Source of the DNA: Aulostomus chinensis
Taxonomy: Eukaryota; Chordata; Actinopteri; Syngnathiformes; Aulostomidae
Length of the DNA stretch: 64,000 bases
Assembly: GCA_037954235.1 (NCBI GenBank)
Contig: JBBMOA010000015.1
Coordinates: 22,610,069 to 22,674,068, forward strand
Direction: 5' to 3'
A program made the translations under genes and the position numbers. The notes under the pieces are model-generated. The model made no database searches. It was not told where the DNA came from and saw nothing but the letters and a program-made list of their open reading frames with translations. Below, piece after piece: positions 1-11,645 of the stretch. The first letter of the stretch is position 1. Each line of letters begins with the position of its first letter.

Positions 1-1675
1 ACCACAGATAAAGATGTCATCTTCCGCTTGACTGAATAAACCTCTATTAAGACAAGATGCAAATGGACATTCAACGATATTCAAATTAGGAGTCAACAGG
101 GAGGCCCAAACCCTGAGGCGCTGGCCCACATTCCTCCATAATGTTAAAACAAATCGAGATTTTAAATGTTGTCTATTGTTAGAGTGTTGCTGTACAAGAT
201 AATTAACATGCAATGAAACAAATTTTTGACAGTCAATGTCTTTTATTAATAAATTTGGTCTATAGATAAAATAGTGAAAAAAAAAATCTGAAGGGTCAGT
301 GTGATGTTAGCCCCCTTCAGAGAACTTGGAACCAACATGTTTGGTATTTTTACTTGATAGACTGATGCATCAGTTATTGAAGTATTTGCATATACATTTT
401 CTTTTAACTGACTAAGGCTACCTCTCATTAAGACATTCATACTTGATTGAAAAAACATAGTAGACTTGGGCTATAAAATGCATTTATGCATGATAGAGAC
501 AGGCTACTGCAATAAAATGATTGCTTCAAATTTTCGTTTAAACACCATGAGAGCATATTATTGATGAAATAAACGCAAGTGTGATCCTCCTTTGCTTGCT
601 CCCATTCTGATGCCAGAATCAGAAATGTTTCCATTCAGAATGTTGAATGGGTATTGGATCAAACTCCTGTTACTCTTCAATCAGCTAATTTGGCTCTACT
701 AATACCACATACTCTTCACTGCTCTAAAACAACCTAAGACTACACAGGAAGTTGTCCTTTGAACTGGCAACAATTTTTTTTTAGATCATAGGCAATGTAA
801 TGAAGCTCAAATAAAATTGTGTCAATATTTTACATGGTACCATTAAGTAAAAAGTGGACTTGTCCAACATTAAGGCTGTAATTTGCATTGTGACTGTCAT
901 AGGAGATGATAAAACAAAGTACTATGGCTTCACTTTCTGGATGTATTCATGTTTTACAACAAGAGCCAGGCCAATCAGCATCACATCACATCTAGGGTAT
1001 AAGCAGTACCTGTACTCCAGTGGAAATACTTGTATTTATTTTTGTCTGCATCACTGCAATGGAAGGCAACTGATCACATTTGCAAAAATGTGGGGGATTC
1101 AGCAGCAAGTAGTTTATTACTGCTAGGTTTGATAGTTGATCCTGTATAAACAATAAATATTAATGTTATATAGTGTCTTTTTTAACAATAGTGAATTAAT
1201 TGTGAATATTTTGTGTTAATAAAAATGTAAGAACTGGTTTTATTGCTGTTTGCTGGTGCAATGCTTTTGAAGATGAGTTCTAAAAATAGATCCCCTTCCA
1301 CAAGGACTTGATCCACCTTAAAAGAAATTCCTGTCATTAATCAATATTCATGCCCTTTCCCAATCAATACACGTTTGATATTATATACTGTACACTTGAT
1401 AAATTGATAATGTACTTTTTTATATAAATTAGGTAAATGAGGTTCAGAATCATCAGGAAGGAATGTCTAGGTTAAACTCAGTGTTTTTTACTTGATCTTT
1501 TTTCCGAAAAGAACAAAAATGAACAATTTGGCCACAAGGAAATCTTTAATCATAATACATCTCCAACATCCTGTGGCACCATTATGTGATCCCCTTCTAT
1601 TGAAAATAATGAGTGCTTCATCAGTACTACAGGGCCTCCATTCTGTGCAGACAGACCAATAGAACTCAAAGACAA
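1..1675. other. DSCAM intron 3, left edge, nothing recognised
   Basis: AT-rich sequence. The short open frames lack family motifs, and no repeat or RNA gene was recognised. Confidence 0.5.
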
Positions 1676-1686
1676 ATGAGCTTTAG

Positions 1687-2045
1687 TCCATCCATCTATT
1701 TTCTACACTGCTTATCCATTAAGGATTGCGAGTTGGGGGGCTGGAGTCTGTTCCAGCTGACTTCGAGCGAGAGGCGGGTTACACCCTGGACAGAACGCCA
1801 GTCTGTGGCAGGGCCAACACATATAGACAAACAACCATTCATACGCACAGCCACACCCCTACGGTCAATTTAGAAACACCAATTAACCTAACTTGGACAT
1901 CTTTGGACTGTGGGAGGAAGGTGGAATGCCCTGAGAGAACTCACACAGGGAGACCATGCAAACTTCACACAGAAAAGCCCTGGGCTCCAACCCAGAACCT
2001 TCTTCTGTGAGGTGAAAGTGCTAACCACTGCACCACTGCACCGCC
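1687..2045 (-). mobile_element. tRNA-headed SINE-like repeat, full copy
   Basis: The minus strand opens with a tRNA-like head (tgcagtggttagcac, then a gggttggagccc B-box-like block) and ends in ggatggatgga-type sequence, here tccatccatc on plus. Flanks atgagctttag (1676-1686) and atgagtgttag (2050-2060) look like a decayed 11-base target duplication. Confidence 0.85.
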
Positions 2046-2237
2046 TGTCATGAGTGTTAGTGTGAATGGGATTTATCTGTACAGGCACTGTCAGCATGTC
2101 TTCCTACACAATCAGACCATCTAAAGGCAGCTGTGTGAGCACTTCCCCTACAAGACAAAGGCTTGTCTGCTGAGATGAAACTGAACAGAGACATTGCTAA
2201 AAACAGTAGCCCCTGAATTAGTGCCTGTGTGTTTTTG

Positions 2238-2239
<2 letters not shown>

Positions 2240-2296
<57 letters not shown>
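2240..2296. repeat. (TG)n microsatellite
   Basis: About 28 uninterrupted TG units. A second (TG)n run follows at 2499-2528. Confidence 0.95.
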
Positions 2297-2300
<4 letters not shown>

Positions 2301-2495
2301 AGTGTCACTGTGTATGCAGCGTAATTAGCCAGTGCAGGAGTCAAGCTATTAAACCCCTGATGGTTGTGTGTTTACAATGCTATCATTGGCCTCTCTTTGG
2401 CCAACAATAAATGAGCCAGTGTTGAGCCTCAGCTGTATAATCATGAATATTCATTCCTCTGTCTGTCTGTGCGGAACCTCTCTTTCCCTTTGTGG

Positions 2496-2532
<37 letters not shown>

Positions 2533-3604
2533 TGTGTGCCTCTGTGCCTGTGTGCATGTATGCGTGTGTGTGGGGCACTGGCAAGCACGAAGGAAGCTAT
2601 CAGTATGTACTCGATCACAATGCCTGACTTTGTCTGGGTAATAAGTCAAGCTGACAACAATTCAACTTAACTCAACTTTGCCAAACCCCTGACAAAACAG
2701 GCATTTTAGGGGAATAAAAAGGCACAGAACCATGCACCAGTTCAGGATTCAGACAGTTATGGTTGTTCACTTTCATACACACACTTCTGGCATTGATGAA
2801 AAAGTGTAAATTTAGAATGGACCCAATATTCTTTTCCTGACACACCATTTGCACTAAATCTACACACAAAATGCTTTTTCAATTGCAAATGCGCAAATGT
2901 GCACAACTCAACAATTACATCCCAAGTGAGAACAAGAAAAGCTTTCAAACCCTTCCTAAACTGTGATATCCTGATGGTGAAAGAATTACTCCCATGGTGC
3001 CATTCCCTTGAGACTTCATGGCATCCCCTTCCCGCTTTTGGAAAAGGCCCTAAATACGCTGCTCATTGGCGTTTCATGGTAATTTGCAGTGGCAAGTGGA
3101 GCAGGCAGTGCTGCTCTGTGAGTAAAGCAGAGGGGGCAAGAGGAGGATTAGATAATCAAACAGTGTGCCACTTTAAATAATCTCTGGCTCCTCTGGGGGA
3201 GGTGAGACTTAAAGCCAGAGCCCTTCTGCTTTAATTGTCTCATTTTCCCATCATTACAGTTGAGGGCCTCAGAAATTCAGCCTTATTAAATATTCAGAAG
3301 CCACACTGAGGAGGAGGGGAGAAGGAGGGAATGATGGCAGAGAGATGAAGGGAGAGAAAGAGAGAGGGAGATGTGGTCCCTGCTCATCAAAACAGAGACA
3401 GAAGGTAACACTTTAGATTATGGCCATGCACTGTACAGCATAATTATTCCCAATTTACAGCATCATTTTGTAGTATTATGGGGTGCAGTGCATTACTGAA
3501 CAACAAAGCAGGGAATCCATTAGACTGAGATGGGACATCAATTCAATCATCTATGTGTACCTCAATATAGATAGTCCTTGTTATCATGTCTGCTGTGCTG
3601 AGAG

Positions 3605-3606
<2 letters not shown>
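2297..3606. other. Intron 3 with one candidate conserved block
   Basis: Contains the second TG run (2499-2528). 3030-3300 has balanced composition and simple-repeat-free blocks such as taatttgcagtggcaag and tttaattgtctcattttccc, typical of conserved vertebrate non-coding DNA. No coding signal seen. Confidence 0.35.

Positions 3607-3675
<69 letters not shown>
3607..3675. repeat. (AT)n microsatellite
   Basis: About 34 uninterrupted AT units. Confidence 0.95.
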
Positions 3676-3676
<1 letters not shown>

Positions 3677-3893
3677 TTTCTACTTCCTGTACCCCCAAAA
3701 TATAATAAACAACATTCTTCTCCTAACATCTCCATTATCTACAGTAGTGTAACTCAAATAGCTGTTGTTTGGGATGACTATACCCATGAAAACTGGAATT
3801 ATAAAGGTCCATTTGAATTTAATCACTTATTAATGTATGAACTGCTTTAGAAGTCAGTAGTTTAAAGTTTTATTGAATTATTTACTTGGAGAA

Positions 3894-4152
3894 ATGGTAA
3901 ATGGACTCAATTTTATATAGCGCTTTTCTACCTTAGCGGCACTCAAAGCGCTTTACAGTGTCATCTCATTCACACACACACACTCACACACTGATGGTGA
4001 AGGCTGCCATGCAAGGCGCCAACCTACTCATCAGGAGCAATTATGGGTTCAGTATCTTGCTCAAGGACACTTCGACATGGTCACCAGGGTCGAGGATCGA
4101 ACCAGCGACCCTTTGGTTGCTAGATGGCCACTCTAACCCTGAGCCATGCTGC
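3894..4152 (-). mobile_element. Second tRNA-headed SINE-like family
   Basis: On the minus strand it starts gcatggctcagggttagag (A-box-like) and ggttcgatcct (B-box-like), then agtgtccttgagcaagat, and ends in aaagcgctttgagtgc and atagcgct-type sequence (ggtaaatggactcaatttt on plus). It contains a short CA run. This is a very common fish dispersed repeat form. Confidence 0.8.
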
Positions 4153-5182
4153 ATAAACAAAAGTTCCTCTTTTAATATTTACTACAAACTGCAGTACCAC
4201 ATAAAAATAATGATTAAAAGAAAACTTCCTGGTTTTCTTGTGTAAACATGTTTTGGAATTTGCAATTAACATTTTTTTGGCAAGTTTCTAGTCTAGTCAA
4301 TACACTCACCATTCTGCTATATTGATTTTTTTTTTTTTTTGGTTTGTTTTTAGTGCTGTTGCTGTGGCAATATACATGTGTGATGTGGGGGGGGGGGGGG
4401 GCACAGATCATCTAAAGGATTTCTGTGTTTGTTTGGCTGTTGAGTTAAAATCAACAATAATTCTCCAGAACATTCTCCTTGAACAGCAAAGCAGAGCCAA
4501 ATAAGCCCCAAACATGCCAATCTAAAACCAAAATCTATTTCAGTCAGTTCAGACAGTAGAACCATAGAAAGCCTCAGTAAAGCTGCTGCTGTGGAGAGGA
4601 GCTCTCCGTGGTGCTGAACTACACAGCTTAGAGGCAGCAGGACATCTAGTACCGGCTAAGGAGGTAGAAGTATAGTTTTATTACAGTTGCAGGAATCTAT
4701 CAGAACTGTTTATCTGTTCACTGAAGCAAAAAGGAAAGATTGACACATTTTGAAAGACATAGTGATGATGGTCATAAATAATAATAATAAGAAGAAAGAA
4801 TTATCTTGTTTTTTATATCCTTTATTTTGAGATTTGTAAAATGAATGAAATGAATTTAGGTACAAAAAGTATTTTCATGATGAGCAAACAGAGAGAAACC
4901 AAACCAGCTCTCCCTACTACAGCATATCAGCTGATTATGAAGCTTATTCATGTTGTTTGTTATAACTGCTGGCTGATTAATGAAGATACACAGTCTCCAA
5001 ACAGGCAATATGAATGTGGAGGGTTGGAACATTATAGTTATGTAGTTTTAAAGAACTGACAGAGTGATAATGAGCACAGACGAAAAATGTACTACAAACA
5101 GTACCTTTATGAATCTTCCCTTAAAATTACTGGGTGAGATTCTGGGACAGGGCCAACCCTGGCCTAACTCACACACACGCAC

Positions 5183-5260
<78 letters not shown>

Positions 5261-7385
5261 CACACACACAAACACACACACAAACACACACACATATACA
5301 CACACACTATATGTGAAAAACAATGAATGGAGAAAAGCCATTGAATTGGTTTACAACCTTTATCAGCAAGAATATGTGACATAAAGACATCTTGTGCAAA
5401 CTTGGTTGCCTCACTAGTGGTTACTTGGTCGCATGGTTCACATTGACCCTGAAGAGATGAGAATTAATCCTACAAATAAAATTTTAATTTGTTTGTCTTT
5501 ATATTAAACTTGAGAATTAAATTAATAGAAATGCTACCACAAAAGGATTAAAATGCAATTTATTACCCCAAAAATCACTGCTACGATTATTCCTACGATT
5601 ACTATTTTAATGAAATGAAAGAAAATAATTACAATTGATTTGGATTAAAATGCAATGAATGCACAGTACCAATAATAATAATCATCATCATCATCATCTG
5701 TAGAATCCCAAGAAGATATGCTAATTGAGGATCAAACAGGACATTCAAATTTTGTCCCCACTGTCAGCAAATGCATGAAGACACATTAACATCAATTTAC
5801 ATCAACATTTGTCTGTAAAGTCTCCCCACACAGATACTGAGCTTCTTTCCATCTAACCATTCGCAGCTGAAGTGTTTATGCCTCCAAGATTTAAAGTTTT
5901 ATTTCAAACCATACCCACCTTTGAGTGAAGCATTATTTTCACTTGCATCCAACTTATGATGACTTTCTGACAAATACACTTCACCTGCAGCTGTACTCAT
6001 GCTTGCCATCTCTGTTCAATGATTGATCAGGTCAGATCTCCATTGTGGGGCTCAAATCACAAATGTGAGGCCCTACTCATCACACATACTCAGGCTTGTG
6101 GAAGGGTTGGCTTCGTTCAGGCGGAATTATGGAATTTTCCTTATAGCCACAAGTAGACATTCATTTAGGAATGCAGTTTAATATCAGTGGACTAATATTT
6201 GGAGGAACTCATAGTATGTGACACATGGTGTCTTACAACAGGGATTTAGACATAAATATGAGGTGCAATGTGGCATCCGATTGAATACAAAAATGTAGAT
6301 TTAGATCAAAAGGCTTAAGGCAACCACATGTAGCATATAGTAGTGCATAAAATCATATTTATGAGTCCAAGTGGATGACACACTCTGAAAAAGGAAGGCT
6401 AAACTGGTGGCATATGTGTGTCAGCTGACAAAGAGAAGTCTTTAACAGTCTGATTTCACACACCATTTATCTGCTTTACATCTCCAGAGGATAGAAAGGA
6501 GACACACCCCTCGTTTATGGGATGACTGGACTGCCATGTAATCAAATTCTCACAGCAGCCATCCCAACAATGGCTCAAAATCACAATCAGAAAATACCAC
6601 CCCCCATCTTCGTTATCGCTGTCCCCTCCATCTTTTGCTTTTCATCTCCTGCTTTTCCTTGGTGTTTTCCTCCACTACCCCCCCTCCCTGTAGAGCATTA
6701 ACTTGCAGTGGTCAGGCTGCTTGACAGCTGCTCCACCTGAAGAATATCAATCAAGGTTGCTGTGGAGACAGAATCAGACTCCGCTTCTTTATTTTCTAGC
6801 ATTTTTTTCCCTCTGTGAACTGAACCATTGTTTGTTTGGGTTTCGAATGTGTAAATGGTATCATTAAGCAGACACAAGCTGTTTAGATATGATTTAATTT
6901 CTCTTATTGATCCATTATTGGTGCATTATGCAGTAATGTTTGCTGTTAATTTCTTTGAGGTGTGACTAATTGAGTTGCAGATGCAAACCCTGAGATGACT
7001 ATCACTCCAGATGAGCAAGGCAGACAGGCGTAGGATGGAAGTGTCTATCACCGCTAACACATGACAGCAGAGTAAGCACTGTACAAATCATGCTGCTCCA
7101 TATACGACCACAATCAGACACATGACTAATCACCACTAAAGACTAATCTCTTCATGCATGCAGAGATAAAGCATCTTTGAATATTACATGTGTATTTCAG
7201 GATACAAAATACACAATATTTTGAATGTAATTTTGCAGAAATAGTCTCAAAAAGACCATAAATATTATTGTAAAAACAAAATCTAATCTTCTGCTAATAG
7301 GTTGTTTTTATATTGCTCAGAAACAATTCCTCCTGGATAGCCAAACTGTCAGGAGACCAATCACTTTCTTCCGGGTAATCTACCA
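4153..7385. other. Intron 3, apart from the AC array at 5170-5308
   Basis: Homopolymer runs at 4326-4341 (T) and 4387-4401 (G). Otherwise unique-looking AT-rich DNA with no recognised gene. Confidence 0.45.
5170..5308. repeat. (AC)n complex microsatellite
   Basis: A long AC array with CGCA and AAAC interruptions near its ends. It gives open frames of poly-His/Thr or poly-Cys/Val that are not genes. Confidence 0.95.

Positions 7386-7479
<94 letters not shown>
7386..7479. repeat. (TC)n then (CA)n compound microsatellite
   Basis: About ten TC units run straight into about 37 CA units with one AA break. The right flank reappears at 37817 next to another CA array. Confidence 0.95.
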
Positions 7480-7482
<3 letters not shown>

Positions 7483-7761
7483 GGGCCTTAATACTGTTGC
7501 TTAACATAATGCTAACCACAGAAATTGCTCCCCAGACCCATTGTCAGTGGTGGCAGTGCTACGCCTGCCAGTGGAAAATTAAGTAAATATTGGGCGAAGC
7601 AGCTGCTCTCAGAGTACCATCGCCTGCCTGTGTTGCTGGCTGGTATAAATCACATGCAGCGATTAGTGCCACACTGTACCTCTGCCCTCGTTAAACAACC
7701 CCACCCACCAAGGAACCCATAAACACCAGACATCAGCCTAAATGGCTGGGAAGTAAGGAAA

Positions 7762-7810
7762 GGATGGATGGATGGATGGATGGATGGATGGATGGATGGA
7801 TGGATGGATG
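7762..7810. repeat. (GGAT)n microsatellite
   Basis: About twelve tetranucleotide units. They could be the tail of a lost SINE of the GGATGG-tailed family, but no body is recognisable upstream. Confidence 0.95.
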
Positions 7811-10800
7811 CAAGCACTGATCGTGAGCATTGTTTTATGAACCTCATGACACTTACATACATTTGCTTTGATGCAGCTCTGCTAAAATCTTAGCAAGGTA
7901 AGTATGCTAAAAAATATTTTTCAAATCTATCAGAGAAGAAGAAACCTGCATATGCAAACAGAATCTACAGGCTAGAGATAAGATTGTGAAAGTCAGTATT
8001 CTGGTTTAAAGTTTCCAGAACTCATAGCCAGCAAATACAGCAGAGCAGGAACGAGTCCTAAAGCCCAGAAGTAAGTTTGCCTTGTCAAAAATCTGGTTCT
8101 CTTGTTTAAAAGGGGTTTTAAATGGGTTGAATTGTTCAAATGGCTGAGATAATGTCAGTGCTTTGCATAAGATGCACATATTTTAACATTTTTTATGAAA
8201 AATAAAATGCTCGTAAACACCGTATCAATAATCAAGTGTGTATGTTTAAAAAATGGTGTGGCTGTTAACAAGTGACTAAACAAAATTAGACTCACACTGA
8301 ATTGGGAAACTAGTTGTGATGACATTGAAATTATGCCTGCGAGGTGTAGTGCATTAATAGTTGGATATTAGGTTTGTACTTCTAACTACTGCATTTAAGC
8401 TTCAAAAATCATATTATTATTATCAAGTATAATACATTTTTATTAGTCACAGAGGTAATTTTCAGCATTCATAGAAAATCCAATATAAAATTTCCATTAA
8501 TTTTCAGTGGAGGGAACCCATAGTGATGCTCTTACGCACTGTCCTCTGAAGATTTATCATCTCTGTGGCACGCTATAGCAGAGGAAGTGTTGGCTTGGAT
8601 ATAGGCTATACCATAGGCCCCTAGACTTTGCCTGCTGCATCTAGTCAATGGGTTTCAAGAATGACATGTCAGTTTATCATGATCACTCTTTCTGTTAAGG
8701 GTGTTAATATGCCGACACTTCCTAAGTTACCGAAGTTCAGTTGAGGATAACAGGAAAGGCATTAGGTAGATTGTCATATATCAAAGTCAATTAACCTGCT
8801 GTTGGTTGGTATAAAAAAGCAGATGTGGGACGAGAAGGTCGCGCTGTGTGTCATGGAATTGTATAGTATATATTTGAGGCATCGGGGACTATGAACATCT
8901 GTAACAGAGTTTTTGCTATTTCAGAGTGTAAATGTACAGTACACACAAGTGACATTTAGGCAGCTCTAGGTACAGTTCTGAATGTTCCTAGGACACATGA
9001 AGACACACTGAGATGTGATCACTCAGATTGCATTTGAAGTTCCATTCAGGGTCACTCTGAAGCATCTAATCAACTGCCATTATCTGTGCTAGTAGAAGTA
9101 TTCACTCATCCACCCGCAAACAATGCCACATGTAATTATTGTGATACAAAGCTCTCCCAGATTTGCCACAGTGGGCTAAATAACCTGAAACTTAAGACTT
9201 AGGCAGAATCTGTGTGGAAACGATCATAACAAAATAAGAATTTAACACCCTACTTGTCAGCAATGCAGGATTTTTATCTTATACATGTGCGGTTATGGTT
9301 TCTGACCACTCTGTGGCATAAATGGAGCCATTTTTGTGGAGTTACAGTCAGGCTGGAGGACCGCATCGTAAACCTGTCCTTGAAACATAAGAGGTACACA
9401 CTATATGGTTGGCATCATGTGATGGACATAGTAAGTGTAACTGCTCCACCTGATTGGAGTCATAATGTTGAAACTACAATTGGAAAACATATGTGACATT
9501 TTTTGGTTTCCTTGATATAACTGACATTCATAGGAATGAATGTTTAGCAGCCCTATTGGGTTAAGTGCTATAGTTTCTGTAAACCTGAGCCTTGAGAGAC
9601 CTCACACTTTCATATCCATAAAGAAAAACTTGGAACCAACAGGAAATGATAAAGGATAAGTAAAATCAATAACAGACAATTCTTCCATGTATAGTTTTTT
9701 GTACCTTTAAAAGTGTGCAAGCTTCAACTAGAAGAACAGTATCTGGCAATAGATCAACAGTGCAATTACAGCTTTAAGGGGTGAGCAGGGTGGATTCACT
9801 TTCTTCATCAGCGTACATTGAAAGTAACCTGAGGAAATTAAGAAAGACCGACAGGAACATGCACTGAGGTAGACAAAAACAGAAAAGAGAGACACGTTTT
9901 CAATGGCACTGTACTGTATGTTTCTATGTGAAATATAAGAATCCTCCCAAACTACTTCTGCTATTCAATTTTTTTTCTTTGTATTTATTCATTTACTCTT
10001 AGTAAATATCTAGGTTGTGCTGCCTTTTTTATTCTCATGATTATGTGAAAATATTTTCATGACAGATACTGATTTCAGTATTTATGGGGCATAGTTCTGT
10101 CCTCATAAATTATACACATGCATTCACCATAAAAGTAATAGGGATTAGAAATTATTTCTTAAAACTAATGTACACAGCTAGCAGGACACATATCCTCATC
10201 TGGCTCACACCCACAGACACAGACATGACAAAATTAATCTGTACGGACACCCCACCAAGCAAGAGGCAACACAGGGAACAGAACTCGTGCCCGTGAGTTG
10301 GTTGGAGACATCAGAGACTGCTGCACTTGCTTAGCATCATAGGTTCTATCAGTTTGTCGAAGTAGTTTGAGAGTCTAAGTCTGTCTCCAACTTTCTGAAT
10401 ACAGAGGCTGCTCTTTCATATGAAATAAGATTCCCTGCACTTTTTAAGTTTCACCGCACACATGTAAGAGGGCAATGTCCTTCCACTTTGGCACACTTAG
10501 CTCTTTGTTGCCTGGCATTGGGCCTTTCTTGCTGTGTAGTTATGTTCTTGTTCGAGTTCCAAATTATGTACATTTATGCAGCACCATTTGACATACAGGG
10601 GTTCGACAGTTAACATGGTTAACCTGTTTTATGCCACATTTACACCCGTTACTGACCAATATGAAGCTAATCAAGTTGGCAGCGAGAGACTTCAGATCGC
10701 AGAGAACATCTGCCTTGCTGTTCTTATTTATCTAATGTGAATAAAACAGCATGGAAGGATGAAGGTCTAATTTATGACGCAGGCTCTAAAAAGTAATAAT

Positions 10801-11585
10801 CAATGATCACTGAGCTGATTTTCATCATTCATCAACTGTGATCTGAAATAGCCAATTAAACGTTCAGTGTAATTTCGCCGCCAGCGGCTCATGAAAGGAC
10901 ACAAGTAGCGGCTGGTAAGAGCAGAAATAGCCATCAGCACCCCTATTACCATATTGCTCTAAATTACCACAATCACCGAGGGAGCATTCAACATGCCAAC
11001 ACCCAGTAGAGGAGTCCCACAAATAATGTCAGGATGGTTGTAGCTGATTTACATTCAGCTTGCTGTCTGATTGTGCTACCAGACTCTGTTGATGGGGGTA
11101 ATGAATTGGGCCCATGTAGAGATGGTTACTGAGCAGAGAGTATAGCTGATCATGTCTGAGGGTGAGATGCTGTATAAAATAGGCAGACTCTCCAACACCA
11201 CCAACTGACTGCCATTCACAGGCGACTAGGCAGAGGAGAGGGGGGGTGAAGGAGGGAGGACTGATCTAGAGGAGGGGGATGGGGGAGTATGGCTGGAGCA
11301 GGTGGAAAATGCTGCTTAGCAGCAGTCTGACTGGTGCTGTGAATCTAAGAGGACCTCCTGCTTTGTACATATGCTCTATTTCTTCCAAGATTTCTCTTTA
11401 CTTAATGCTTTATTTTTTAGCATTATTCTTTTATTCTGTTTTCCTTTTTATGCCTTGCCTTTGTTGCTCTGTGTTGCAGATGACATATGTAAAGGAAAAC
11501 AGTTGTGAAAGAGAAATCCAAATATCCTTTCTGTCTCTTCAACTCTCTTATTTCACTTGCTTAGGTGTACTTTGAGATGGAGAAA

Positions 11586-11586
<1 letters not shown>
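7811..11586. other. Intron 3, one candidate conserved block
   Basis: No gene recognised. 10800-10990 stands out for unusual CpG-containing words (atttcgccgccagcggctca) in otherwise AT-rich DNA and could be a regulatory element. Confidence 0.4.

Positions 11587-11643
<57 letters not shown>
11587..11643. repeat. (GA)n microsatellite
   Basis: About 28 GA units, with smaller GA-rich runs at 11700-11720. Confidence 0.95.

Positions 11644-11645
<2 letters not shown>

Noticed and set aside
5048..5384. Open frames rich in His/Thr or Cys/Val, also at 7294-7479, 17311-17577, 21326-21646, 30767-31003 and 45492-46174
   Set aside because: They are translations of CA/TG, TA and similar microsatellites, with no family motif or splice context.
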